From Leptobrachium leishanense (taxonomy: Eukaryota > Chordata > Amphibia > Anura > Megophryidae), in the NCBI GenBank assembly GCA_009667805.1, contig CM019071.1:46263593-46327592 (forward strand): a DNA stretch of 64,000 nt. The letters are read 5' to 3'. The notes under the pieces were generated by a model. The model was not told the DNA's origin. It ran no database searches and saw only the letters and a list, made by a program, of their open reading frames with translations. Every line of letters begins with the position of its first letter. Within the stretch, counting starts at the first letter, position 1. Shown here piece by piece: positions 1 through 13,100 of the stretch. Made by a program: the position numbers and the translations under genes.

Positions 1-955
1 ATAGGTAGCGTGCATAGGAGGTGTTAGGGGAGTAGTTATATGGTGCGGGTATAGGAGCAGTTATAGAAGGAGTAAAAGTGAGCAACTATAGGAGATGATA
101 GAGGAGGAGTTATAGGGAGAGGATGTTAAAAGAGCAGTTATAGGGAGCTGATATTAGAAGGTATTAGGGGAGGAGTTATAAGGAGCTGATATTAGAGGGT
201 ATTAGGGGAGGAGTTATAGGGAGCTTGTATTAGAAGGTATTAGGGGAGGAGTTATAGGGAGGAGGTATAGGAGGTGTTGGAGGAGTAGTTATAGGGATTG
301 GGCATAGGAGGTGTTAGAGGAGAATATATAGAGAGCCGGTATAGGAGGTGTTGGAGGAGGAGTTATGGGTAGATGATATAGGAGGTGTTAGAGGAGGAGT
401 AATAGCGAGTAAGTATAGGAGATCTTAGAGGAGTAGTTATCAGGAGCTGGTATAGGAAGCGTTAGAGGAGGAGTAAAAGGAAGAGGGTATAGGAGGTGTT
501 AGTGGAGGAATTGTAGGAAGCCAGTATAGGAGGTGTTAGTGGAGGAATTGTAGGAAGCCAGTATAGGAGGTGTTAGAGGAGAAGTTATCAGGAGCTGGTA
601 TAGGAGGTGTTAGAGGAGGAGTAAAAGGAAGAGGGTATAGGAGGTGTTAGTGGAGGAGTTCTAGGGTGTAGGTATAGGAGGTGTTAGCGGAGGAGTTATA
701 GGGAGTGGGTATAGCAGGTGTTAGCGGAGGAGTCCTAGCGAGAGGCTATAGAGGGTGTTAGAGGAGCAATTATAGGCAGCAGGTATAGGAGGTGTTGGAG
801 GAGTAGTTATAGGGAGTTGGTATTGGAGGAGGAGTTATAGGGAGTGGGTATAGGAGGAGTTATAGGGAGTGGGTATAGGAGGTATTGGAGGAGTGGGTAT
901 AGGGAGTGGGTATAGGAGGTATTGGAGGAGTTATAGGGAGTGGGTAGATGAGCAG
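1..955. repeat. 37-38-bp minisatellite in intron 6 of gene A
   Basis: Degenerate head-to-tail units built on GTTATAGGGAG, GGTATAGGAGGTGTTAG and GGAGGA, about 25 copies, running off the left edge. Copies differ by many substitutions and small indels. Purine-rich on the plus strand. It is related in composition to the 33-bp array at 2600-4145 but has a different period. Confidence 0.9.
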
Positions 956-1027
956 TTAGAGGAGGAGGATAGTGGTGGCTTTTGGTGTCATGCAGAGACT
1001 CCTCATTAAATTCTGTGTCAGTAGTAC

Positions 1028-1172
1028 CTTGAATCTCTGGGTACTTGGTAAGTATCAGAAAGCCGTAACGTAGAGTAACAGCTGCTGTTTCTGCTCCTCC
1101 AATGAACAAGTCAAACACTGTTGATAGCAGGTTCGGGATGTCAAAGGGCGTATCTATATTTTTCATTTGTTC
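1028..1172 (-). CDS. gene A exon 6 (I-helix)
   Basis: 145 bp, one codon longer than the usual 142. It carries the I-helix oxygen-activation segment [16 protein letters not shown] with the conserved acid and threonine, and ends PEIQ plus one base (phase 1). Acceptor AACAG; donor GTACTA. Confidence 0.9.
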
Positions 1173-4100
1173 CTGTTAAATCAAAGAATGTCTTTTTTTT
1201 CCCCTGGAAACACTATGCGCCCGCCATACCGACAAATTAGCGAATTTAACGAATTAACTCTTCATTTTTTAATTTATTCCCAAGCAGAGTGAAGCTTTTT
1301 AGCATTAACAGAAATAAAATGAATAATTACCATGACCTCAGGGCTGCCAGCGGAAATCTCAGAGCCCCTTACTGAACCTCTAGTCAGGGCCCCCTTCCAC
1401 CAGCTGCCCATTTTAATAAACTAATTAAAAATATAAAATTTTTGCCTCCTTTTAGGCAAACATTATTTTACAGGGAATGAGCTAAATTCCTGGTGGTCCA
1501 GCAATGAGATAAAACGTGTTTCCAGGAGCAGACCATACTAACCCATCGCTCATAGATACGCCAGGGTCCTGTGACAGGCCCTTAGATGCCACGTCCCACT
1601 TGGAAACTTAATGGTATCTTGGTTGACCAGTCCTGTGTGACAATGGAGGGGTTCTACGTCTCTGGCACTTAAGGTGCACATAGAGTTTGGCAAAGGCCAG
1701 GGCCCGTTGGAGAAACTGCCCCCATGAACATGTCATGGGTCAGTGCTGCCGATATCCTGAGAGCCGGATCAGAAAGGTTTCTGATTGGATCATGTACCTC
1801 GGCCCATAAAGTCACTTTGCCAATTAAAATCGACTTTCTATTTCCATGTCATTATTCGGAGATTGTTAAAAATTATTAGAAGGCATAGCTCAGGACTAAG
1901 CCCGGTACGGGCGAAACGCGTCGAGATATGCCTTCTAATATTTTTTTGGTTCGAGTCCTATGGCTAATTATTATTATCTGACCTAGGCTTCCTGTTAGTT
2001 AGTAGGTGTGCAGGCAGCTGGAAACGATGAGGTAACAGTCAGTGAATAATTGATTCAGACCTCTTACCTTTCTGTCTCTATTGTGAGCCATGGGAAATGC
2101 CGTGTGGTCAATAACTTGTTCTCACCTGCTCTATATACTATTGTAGGACTCTTATGACCATTTTTCAATCACTCATAAGTTGTTGTGTGCCTTTTGTCGA
2201 ATTAAAGTAATTGTGTTGTTGCACTCCTTGTGCGAGTTGGTTTATCTACGGGAATTATTTATTTATAAAGTATTTAACCAGGAAGGATACATTGAGATTT
2301 CTCTCGTTTTCAAGTACGTCCTGCGGTTAGGTTGTAAATTCCTGGAGGTCCAACATGTCCGTCTAATAATGTATCAGTGAATCGACTCTTACCTGTTTCA
2401 TTCTGATGAGGAAACAATCCATATAATCCCGGGGATTCGCTGCATCCAGAGTCTCAAGGTGAGAGTTTATTTGCTCGATTAATATATTTTCCAAAGCTTT
2501 GAAATAAGTGAAAATCTTTTGATGAGGTCCAGGTACGCGCTTCATCAGTGACGGAAACATATCATACAGCTGTGTGAAGGGAGAGACAGGGAAAGAGGGA
2601 GGTTATATAGAATAATAGGAGGGGTTATAGGGAGGTTATATGGAGTAATAGGAGGGGTTACATGGAGGTTATATGGAGTAATAGGAGGGGTTATAGGGAG
2701 GTTATATGGAGGTTATATGGAGTAATAGGAGGGGTTATAGGGAGGTTATATGGAGTAATAGGAGGGGTTATAGGGAGGTTATATGGAGGTTATATGGAGT
2801 AATAGGAGGGGTTATAGGGAGGTTATATGGAGTTATAGGAGGGGTTATAGGGAGGTTATATGGAGTATTAGGAGGGGTTATAGGGAGGTTATATGGAGTA
2901 ATAGGAGCGGTTATAGGGAGGTTATATGGAGTAATAGGAGGGGTTATAGGAGGTTATATGGAGTAATAGGAGGGGTTATAGGAGGTTATATGGAGTAATA
3001 GGAGGGGTTATAGGGAGGTTATATGGAGTAATAGGAGGGGTTATAGGGAGGTTATATGGAGTAATAGGAGGGGTTATAGGGAGGTTATATGGAGTAATAG
3101 GAGGGGTTATAGGGGTTATATGGAGTAATAGGAGGGGTTTATATGGAGTAATAGGAGGGGTTATAGGGAGTTATATGGAGTAATAGGAGGGGTTATAGGG
3201 AGGTTATATGGAGTAATAGGAGGGGTTATAGGGAGGCTATATGGAGTAATTGGAGGGGTTATACGGAGGTTATATGGAGTAATAGGAGGGGTTATAGGGA
3301 GTTATATGGAGTAATATGAGCGGTTATAGGGAGGTTATATGGAGTAATAGGAGGGGTTATAGGGAGGTTATATGGAGTAATAGGAGAGGTTATAGGGAGG
3401 TTATATGTAGTAATAGGAGGGGTTATAGGGAGGTTATATGGAGTAATAGGAGGGGTTATAGGGAGGTTATATGGAGTAATATGAGTGGTTATAGGGAGGT
3501 TATATGGAGTAATAGGAGGGGTTATAGGGAGGTTATAGGGAGTAATAGGAGGGGTTATAGGGAGGTTATATGGAGTAATAGGAGGGGTTATAGGGAGGTT
3601 ATATGGAGTAATAGGAGAGGTTATAGGGGGGTTATATGGAGTAATAGAAGGGGTTATAGGGAGGTTATATGGAGTAATAGGAGGGGTTATTGGGAGGTTA
3701 TAGGGAGTAATAGGAGAGGTTATAGGGGGTTATATGGAGTAATAGGAGGGGTTTATATGGAGTAATAGAAGGGGTTATAGGGAGGTTATATGGAGTAATA
3801 GGAGGGGTTATAGGGAGGTTATAGGGAGTAATAGGAGGGGTTATAGGGAGGTTATATGGAGTAATAGGAGGGGTTATAGGGAGGTTATATGGAGTAATAG
3901 GAGAGGTTATAGGGAGGTTATATGGAGTAATAGGAGAGGTTATAGGGGGGTTATATGGAGTAATAGGAGGGGTTTATATGGAGTAATAGAAGGGGTTATA
4001 GGGAGGTTATATGGAGTAATAGGAGGGGTTATAGGGAGGTTATAGGGAGTAATAGGAGGGGTTATAGGGAGGTTATATGGAGAAATAGGAGGAGTTATAG

Positions 4101-7100
4101 GGAGGTTATATGGAGTAATAGGAGGGGTTATAGGGAGGTTATATGTAGGGATGAGCTGTTCGGATTCGGACGGTTCGGGGTTCGACCCGAACTTACCCTG
4201 TTCGGGTGGATCGCGAACCCCGAACATTTCCGGGTGTTCGCCGCATGTTCGACCACAATGGACCACAATGCATTTTCCCACTGCCTGAAGCTCCTAATTA
4301 GCTACAGCCTTGCACCTGACCACAGGTCTGGTGCAAGACTGGTTGAACACTATGCCAATCACTGCTCAGAGTCCAGATTGGGCAAAGTCCCGCAGCACAC
4401 TATATAAGGTTTCCACGCAGCGCTTCTGCACGCATTTCAGAGGAGATTTCAAAGAAGATAGTTGTGTGTGTTGTTACTGCCGGTCTGCCACGCTACTAGG
4501 GGGGTCTCATTTTGACCAAATATCAGGGAATTTAGGTGATGTGTGCCAGCAAGTTTTTTTGGGGTTTACAAGTTTATTTAAAACTTTTGTGAATTGAGGT
4601 GATTTTCTGGGTCTTGTCACTGTGCCAGCAAATCTTTTTGCGGCTCACTAATTTCTTTAAAACACTTGTGAATTAAGGTGATCTGTGTCTCGTCATACAA
4701 ACAGTACCATGCTGTATTTTGGGGCTCACTAATTTCTTTAAAACACTTGGGAATTAAGGTGATCTGTGTCTCGTCATACAAACAGTACCACGCTGTATTT
4801 TGGGGCTCACTAATTTCTTTAGAACACTTGGGAATTAAGGTGATCTGTGTCTCGTCATACAAACAGTACCACGCTGTATTTTGGGGCTCACTAATTTCTT
4901 TAGAACACTTGGGAATTAAGGTGATTTGTGTCTCGTCATACAAACAGTATGTATTTTGGGGCTGTATTTTGGGGGCTGTATTTTGGGGCTCACTAATTTC
5001 TTTAAAACATTTGTGAATTAAGGTGATCTGTGTGTCGTCATAAATACAGTACCATGCTGTATTTTGGGGCTCAGTAATTTATTTAAAACATTTGTGAATT
5101 ACGGTGACCTGTCTCTTGTCACTGGCTGCCAGCTATCAGTGTGTCTCACTGAGTTATACCAGAGTTCTTTAAATCTTTATACCAGAGTTGAATCAGAGTT
5201 CTGCATATATTAATCTATATATCACTCACCATGTCTGAAAGAACAAAAAGGACAGGCAGACACTCCCAGCCACAGATAAGAGGGCAAGCAGCCCCTGTGT
5301 CGGGAGGCTGTGTCTCTGGTTGTGGTGGACGTGGTGCATCCTCTGCAGGGGCACGCTTGTCCTTTCTAACTGGTGATGGCCATCTTAAGCAGCAGCAACA
5401 TACAGAGGACTTGGTGGATTGGCTAACCAGGCCATCCTCATCCTCCGAGTCCTCTGCCAGCCAGGCTTCTAGTGCTTTACAGTCCACCTCAGCTGCCAAA
5501 GCATCTAATGCAGCCTCCATGTCCACAGCTACTCCTGCCGTAGCCTCGCTATCACACACAGAGGAGTCAGTTGAATTTTTTTACTAAAATGAGAGTGACA
5601 TGGTGCTTGAGGATGCGCAGCAAGTACAGTGCTCTGATTCAATCTCTGAGGTTGAGCAAGGGAGTATAATCAACCTAGAAGAAGGGGGTGCCAGTGATGA
5701 CACACAAATAACTGGCACTCATATTGCCCCAGCAGCTGCAGCATACTGCCAAGTTGGCTCCAGTGACGAGGAGATAGGGGGTGAAGATGACATTGATGAT
5801 GATGAGGTCACTGACCTCACCTGGGTGCCAGATCGAACTGAGGAATCAAGTGAGGAGGAGGGGGAGGAGGAGGAGGCACAGCAAACACGAGGCACAACAT
5901 CCTCTGTCACCAACCATAGCACTAGCCAGTCCAAGGCATCACATGTCAGAGCTGCTCCGGTGCCGAGCGCTGTTGTCTCAAAGAACACATGCAGGAAATC
6001 TGCTGTCTGGGAGTTCTTTAAGAACTGTGCATCAGACCCCAGCGTTGCTATTTGTAATCTATGTCAGAGGAGGCTGAAGCGTGGGATAAACACCGGACAC
6101 TTGGGTACCACGTGCTTGAGGCGACATATGAACAAGTGCCACACATCCCTTTGGGGCAAAACTTTGCGTAGGTCCTCCTCCTCCTCATCTGTCTCTACCA
6201 CACTGTATGTCCTGCCATGCAATTGCCTACAACCTCCACCGACAGGGATGATGCTACAGTAATGGATGTACCAGCAGGTCCTTCCTCACAATGTGCCATC
6301 ATCCCAGTAGCTGAAGATTTACGCAGTCATATTAAGTTGCTGCAGCTGCTGCAGCGAAAGAAAAAATATAGTCCCAACCATCCCCAAGCACAGCGTCTAA
6401 ATGCCAGCTTAGCAAAATTACTCGCATTGCAGCTGCTGCCTTTCCAGCTGGTGGACTCTGCTCCCTTCCGTGAATTTGCTGAATGCGCTGTACCACAGTG
6501 GCAGGTTTCAAAACGCCATTACTTTTCACGCAAGGCCATTCCAGCACTGTACCAGCACGTGGAAGACAATGTTATCCAGTCATTGGGAAAGGCAGTCAGC
6601 AGCAAGGTGCATGTCACTTTAGACATGTGGTCCAGCAAGCATGGACAGGGTCGTTACATTTCCTTCACGGCACACTGGGTAACTCTGATTGCAGCTGGGA
6701 GGGATCCAAGACGGGGCACTGTGCTGGAGCTTGTTCATCCACCACGCCTCCAGAAAGCTGCTTGTATGAGGTCTGTCTGCTCCACCACCACCACCTCTTC
6801 CTCCTCCTCCTCCTCCTCCGTCTCTGTCGAAGTGGCAGTTAAACCGACGCCAGACAGGGTCTACGCAATGGCTCAAGCAAAAAGATGCCATACTGTGCTT
6901 CAGCTGGTTTGTTTAGGGGACAGGAGCCACACCGGGTCAGACATTTTGTCAGCTCTGCAGGGGCAGGTGCAGAGATGGTTAACACCACGCCAGCTTGAGC
7001 TGGGAATGATCGTCTGTGATAATGGCAGCAACCTTCTCTCCGCCCTACGCAAGGGTAAATTGACGCATGTACCATGCCTAGCACACATCCTAAATCTGGT

Positions 7101-10100
7101 GGTACAGCGTTTCCTAACCAAGTACCCAGGGCTGCCAGAGCTTCTCATCCAGGCCAGAAAAGTCTGCAGCCACTTCAGACGGTCATTCCCAGCAAGCGTT
7201 CGCCTGGCAGAAATTCAAAGAGAATTCCACCTTCCCACAAACCGTCTGATCTGTGACTTGCCCACCAGGTGGAATTCAACATTAGCAATGCTGCAGCATC
7301 TGCACAAGCAGCAGAGGGCCATCAACGAGTACCTGTGTGAGTATGGCACAATGACAGGTTCAGGTCAACTTGTTTTTTTTCCCCCCCGCAGTGGCTGATG
7401 ATCAAGGATGCATGCACTGTACTGTCACCATTTGAGGAGGCAACGAGGATGGTGAGCAGGGACAGTGCATGCATCAGTGACACAATTCCTTTAGTGTTCC
7501 TGCTGGAGCACACTCTGCAGGGAATTATAGATGTGGCTCTAGAGGCAGAGCAGCGGGAGGAAGAGGAGGCCTTCCCTAGCTCTCAAGGCCCCAGTCTTTC
7601 TGCAGACAGCATTCCAGCGGGTCCTACTCAGATCAGACAGGAGGAGGATGAGGAGGAAGAGGACTATTTAAGTAGTGGGAGCATTGAAGGTGGGGATTCC
7701 TCAAGGCAGGGTTTTGTGTGCCCAGAAACAGAAGGGCTTGTGCGTGGCTGGGAGGAGGAAGTGCACGATACGGTCATCTTCATTGACCAGGAAGACTCGG
7801 CAGCTAATGCCACCTCCAACCTACGCTGCATGGGCTCCCTAATGATGCAAAGCCTGCTAAAGGACCCCAGGATTCGTGCTATCAAGGAGAGGGATCATCA
7901 CTGGTTGGCAACCCTTCTTGATCCACGATACAAGGGGAAAGTTGCAGAGCTCATCCTGCCCGCACAGAGGGAGCACAGGATGACAAAACTTGAGGACGCT
8001 CTAAAGTGAAACTTGTGTAACACCTTTCCAGGCACTGTTAGATTACCAAGTGCTGACACACGTGCTTCTGAGGCTGCAGGTGATCAGAGGAATAGCGGTG
8101 AAGGCCAGGGCCGCTTGACTGATGCATTTTTAAATTTTTTTAGTCCTCGACGCCCAGGGACGTCAAATGTAGGCACCCATTGCCAGCGTCTTCACCATAT
8201 GGTGCAGGACTACCTAGGGGCAATGGCAGACCTGGATACCTTTCCAGCAGATGATCCACTGGCTTACTGGGTGTTGAGATTGGATCACTGGCAAGAACTT
8301 AGCCAATATGCTATGCAGCTACTAGGTTGCCCTGCATCTAGCGTGCTTTCCGAAAGGACGTTCAGTGCCGCTGGAGGTTTTGTCACAGACAAAAGAGTGC
8401 GTCTGTCCACCGACTCTGTAGACCGGCTGACATTTATAAATGAATCAGTCCTGGATCAGCAGCTATCAATCCCCTGATGCCGAAGTAACGGAATAGATCG
8501 GGTATGTCTTCTGCATTCACAAAACCTCCAGCAATGAACTCTTCCACAATACCACAAAAGGGTTACGGTGTGAATGCACTTGCTGCCATGAAAGGCACAA
8601 TATTTGGCTGCACTGACGCCTGTGCCAGATTTATATCATTTTATTTTTTTGAACAGCAGGGTCCAACCCTGCACTCTTCCACAATACCACAGAGGGGTTA
8701 CTGTATGATGATACTTGATGGCCTTGCATTAAAGGCACAATATCTGGGTGCACTGACGCCCATTAACAGATAAATAAAAACTCTTTTCTATATAGGACCA
8801 CATGGTCCACCTCTGCACTCTTCCACAATACTACAGAGGGGTTACTGTATGATGATACTTGCTGGCCTGGCATTAAAGGCACAATATCTGGGTGCACTGC
8901 CATTGACGCCTGTATCAGATTCATATCCTCAGAGGGGTTACGGTGTGACGGCACTGTTGCCGACGCTAAAAGCCCAATTTTAAAGCACCTATTGTTACTT
9001 TCATCCAAAGCCGGCATAAGTTTCACAATAATTTAGCCCAAAAAAAACACTAAACTTTTTCTGCGCGTCCTAAAATGTCTTTTCATACAGGCTGCCGCCC
9101 CAAGCAGTTGTTTATGGATAGATTAAAGGAAAAGCATTTACCGTCATATGAAACGTCATTTATTTGTTTTTAAGTGTTTCTATACATCCTAGAAATCCGC
9201 CACTTCACGGGCAGGTTATGGGGACCTCCTAGACACGATATTTGAAGGAATTTTTCACCCTTATTTCATGAAAAACTCACTGTCCCTTTAAAAACTTTTT
9301 TTAAAAAACTTTTTGTCCTTGTTTCCTGTACCCCAGGGCACTACCCGGACCCCATACACCTTTTATGACAAATATGTAGCATATATGCCCTCTTGGAGGG
9401 CACTCTAAAAAAACGAATTTTCAGGCCCATTGACTTGCATGGGGGTACGGGTTCGGTCCCGAACAAATGGGAAGTTCGGGTTCGGGCTCGAACCGAACTC
9501 GGGGGGTGTTCGGCTCATCCCTAGTTATATGGAATAATAGGAGGGGTTATAGGGAGGTTATATGAAGTAATAGGAGGGGTTATAGGGGGTTATATGAAGT
9601 AATAGGAGGGGTTATAGGGGGTTATATGGAGTAATAGGAGGGGTTATAGGGAGGTTATATGGAGTAATAGGAAGGGTTATAGGGAGATTATATGGTGTAA
9701 TAGGAGGGGTTATAGGGAGGTTATATGGAGTAATAGGAGGGGTTATAGGGAGGTTATATGGAATAATAGGAGTGGTTATATAGAGTAATAGGAGGGGTTA
9801 TACTGAGGTTATATGGAGTAATAGGAGGGGTTTATAGAGTAATAGGAGGGGTTATACTGAGGTTATATGGAGTAATAGGAGGGGTTATATAGAGTAATAG
9901 GAGGGGTTATACTGAGGTTATATGGAGTAATAGGAGGGGTTATATAGAGTAATAGGAGGGGTTATACTGAGGTTATATGGAGTAATAGGAGGGGTTATAT
10001 GGAGTAATAGGAGGGGTTATAGGGAGGTTATATGGAGTAATAGGAGGGGTTATAGGGAGTAGGGATGAGCCGAACACTCCCCTTGTTCGGTTCGAGCCCG

Positions 10101-13100
10101 AACCCGAACTTCCCATTTGTTCGGGACCGAACCCAAACTCGAACTCCATGCAAGTCCATGGGGCTGAAAATTCGTTTTTTTAGAGTGCCCTCCAAGAGGG
10201 CATATATGCTAGATATTTGCCATAAAAGGTGTATGGGGGTCCGGGTAGTGCCCTGGGGGACAGGAAACAAGGACAAAAAGTAAAAAAAAATACGTTTTTA
10301 AAGGGACAGTGAGTTTTCCATGAAATAGGGGTTAAAAATAAAAACAAAAAATTCCTTCAAATATCGTGCCTAGGAGGTCCCCATAACCTGCCCGTGAAGT
10401 GGCGGATTTCTAGGATGTATAGAAACATTTAAAAACAAAAAAATGACATTTCAAATGACGTTAAATGCTTTTCCTTTAATCTATCCATAAACAACTGCTT
10501 GGGGCGGCAGTCTGTATGAAAAGAGGAGACATTTTCAGACACGCAGAAAAAGTTTACCGATTTTTTTTGGCGGTGAAAAGCAGGAGAATGACTGGAGAAT
10601 GGAAAATTCTAGACCAAATAGCCGATTTGGAAAGTTAGATAAATGGGAGAATTTTTCTGGTTTGGCTATTTTGACCTAGAATTTTCCATTCTCCAGTCAT
10701 TCTCCAGAGTTTCACCTTTCTCTGAATAACCCTGTCAGGGTTTTTCAGAGAGCGGTGAAGAGCAGGAGAATGACTGGAGAATGGAAAATTCTAGGTCAAA
10801 ATAGCCAAACCAGAAAAATTCTCACATTTAGGCTAGGGTCAGGGTGCGTTTAGGCGCACTTAATCACGGCCGCACTAGCAGCAAATGACGGGCAATGACG
10901 GCCAATATAAGAAGTACGGTCGCACGAAAGTCCGGCTGTGCAACGCAAGTGGAAAATGAAAGCATTTTTTCGAGAACGCAGAACCGCTAGTACGGACGTA
11001 CAGAGTGCGCTGCATCCACTAGCGGCGTGTGTGTGATTTGGAGACGTCAGACACTGCTCATGTTCGGCCAACATAACGTCCAGACACCCAACGTTTCCTG
11101 GTTTGGATCCATAAAAAATCATGCACAAAAATGCGCATCGTATGACCGTTTTCGCGCAATCCGTGAAAAAATACAGCAATGCGTTCGGACGCACTTTTTG
11201 ACGGTCGCGGCAAAAAATGTGTTAGTCTGACCCTAGCCTTAACTCACTTTCCAAATCGGCTATTTGGTCCAGATTGTTCTCTTTTCCTGCCATTCTCCTG
11301 GTTTTCACATTTCTCTGAACAACCCCGAGAGAGAGGTGAAAGCCAGGAGAATTGGCAAGAGAAGAGAACAATCTAGACCAAACAGCCAATTTGGAAAGTG
11401 AGTTAAATGGGAATTTTTTTCTGGTTTGGCTATTTTGACCTAGAATTTGCACTTCTCCAGTTATTCTCCTGCTTTTCACCGCTCTCTGAATAACCCTGTG
11501 AAGGTTTAATCCCGAGGTGAAAAATAACATTGCTTTAGATTTTTTTCAAACACCAGTTAACCACTTGGCTGCTATGGATGCGCTCAGCGCGTCCAGCCAA
11601 GTGGTTCTCCTGTGCTATGGACGCGCTGAGCCCCCCGGTGCGGGCTGACATCTTGGATGTCAGCCCAGCACTCTGGGACCCCGGCGGAGCAATTAGATGT
11701 CATCGCGCGATGACATCTAATTCAGGCGCCCCCCCGCATGTGCAAAGGAAGCGTCTGAAAGGGAGGGGGTGAGGTCCTTCGGACCTCTCTCCCTCCCGAT
11801 CGCCGGGGGGCAGAGGGTTAATCCAGGCAACATTTGGAAGGGCACAGCCTGCCCTTCCAAACGGTTGCTGTGATTAACCCCTGGGGAGCCGGATCACGAA
11901 TCGGCGCTGAAAAGCGCCGGATCGTGATCCTCTCCTGGAGCTGGCCGACATCTTGGATGTCAGCCAAGCCTCCAGGAACTCCCCCTGAGGACTGGCGTCA
12001 TCGTGCATAGCACGATGACGCCAGTCCTGGAGTTAACCCCTAGCTGCCACCAATGTTGGAGATAGGGGGTTCCAATGAACCCCTATCTCCCGATCTGTGG
12101 CAGCTAGGGGTTAATGTTTGATATCGTTGGATCGGCCAGAGCATGGCCTTTCCAAGGATACTAAACTTGAGCATGAAAAATGTTTTTTTTAAAAAATAAA
12201 AATAAAAAAATAAAAATATTTAAAAAAATAATCAAGTTTTTTTGTTTGTTTTTGTTTTGTTAATGCAGCAATATTGTTCCCATTTCAATTATAATGTGAA
12301 CAATAATGCTGCACTAACGATTTTTGTATGCGGTGCGTTTATTAAAAAAGCGAAATTTTCCCCAAAAAAAAATGTAACGAGACCCCATCTCTAATTTATT
12401 TAACAAGCGCACCCCATACAAAATATAACCGCAAATGATCGTAATAAATTATTGAAAATTAAAATTTTATTGTATTTTTTGTTATAATATACAGACATGA
12501 CATAACGTATACATATAATAATGACATATTATGAATCTGCCAAGTCTGCCGGAAAGAACAATATATAATATGTCTGGGTTATATATCAAAATATAGCTAC
12601 AAAACGCGGTTAAACATGATGAGCGAAAGCGTAAAAATGACCTCAGCACAGAGGTGTGAAAAGCCTCAGCAGCTAAAGGGTTAAATGCAGCATATTAGGA
12701 TGTTTTAGGGAAATTAATTCTCAAATCTCAATCAGAAGCAGACACCACCCCACCCCCTCAATATATTGTACAATGTATCAAATTGATAACCAGACTAAAA
12801 ACACCTGGTGTAATGCCCGTTTGTGAACAGTAGTCGGGACTAGGAGCTGTTTTAAGGCAGTGTCTCAGTAAATGAGCTTTCTAATACAGAGGTTGTCCTC
12901 TCAGTCTGTATCAGGGTTTGATATCAGCTGATGTTTCGTAATCTCACCTGGCCACAGGTTGATGAGGAGATACTGAAGCCTCTGTTTATGTCGTGGAGAA
13001 TATTCAGCCACTTCTGGTCGTCGTACTCGTATCTGTTATCCATGAGAATCGCTGCGAGTAAGTTAGAGGAGGCGCAGATAAGGATGTCACAGGGATCCAG

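Larger units (their letters stand above)
1173..2392 (-). other. intron 5 of gene A
   Basis: 1.2 kb of unique-looking intron. It holds the hammerhead-like fold at 1874-1940 and, near 2252-2310, a short reverse-oriented tail of a LINE/SINE family whose forward copy lies at 59620-59690. No coding signal is seen in the rest. Confidence 0.7.
4146..9523 (+). mobile_element. near-complete hAT transposon (5378 bp)
   Basis: The ends are TAGGGATGAGC and GCTCATCCCTA (inverted), flanked by the perfect 8-bp target duplication GTTATATG at 4138-4145 and 9524-9531. An 8-bp duplication is the hAT hallmark. Both ends are rich in TTCGG motifs, likely transposase-binding subterminal repeats. The interior codes for a BED-finger hAT transposase broken by two nonsense codons and at least two frameshifts, so this copy is probably inactive. 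It inserted into the 33-bp minisatellite in intron 4 of gene A, antisense to the gene. Non-autonomous relatives with the same ends are at 10060, 35830 and 52306. Confidence 0.95.
10060..12810 (+). mobile_element. non-autonomous hAT element, right end lost, carrying two nested elements
   Basis: Starts TAGGGATGAGCCGAACAC directly after the 33-bp array. The first 500 bp (10060-10565) are the reverse complement of the right end of the complete hAT at 9523-9040. The rest matches the complete copy at 52306-54247 up to about 12810, where similarity stops without a right terminus. It contains a PIF/Harbinger-like MITE (10831-11238) and a TTAA-flanked piggyBac-like element (11561-12680). The start and family are firm; the right limit is approximate. 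Confidence 0.85.

Noticed and set aside
2706..3765. [11 protein letters not shown] repeat ORFs
   Set aside because: Frames of the 33-bp minisatellite.
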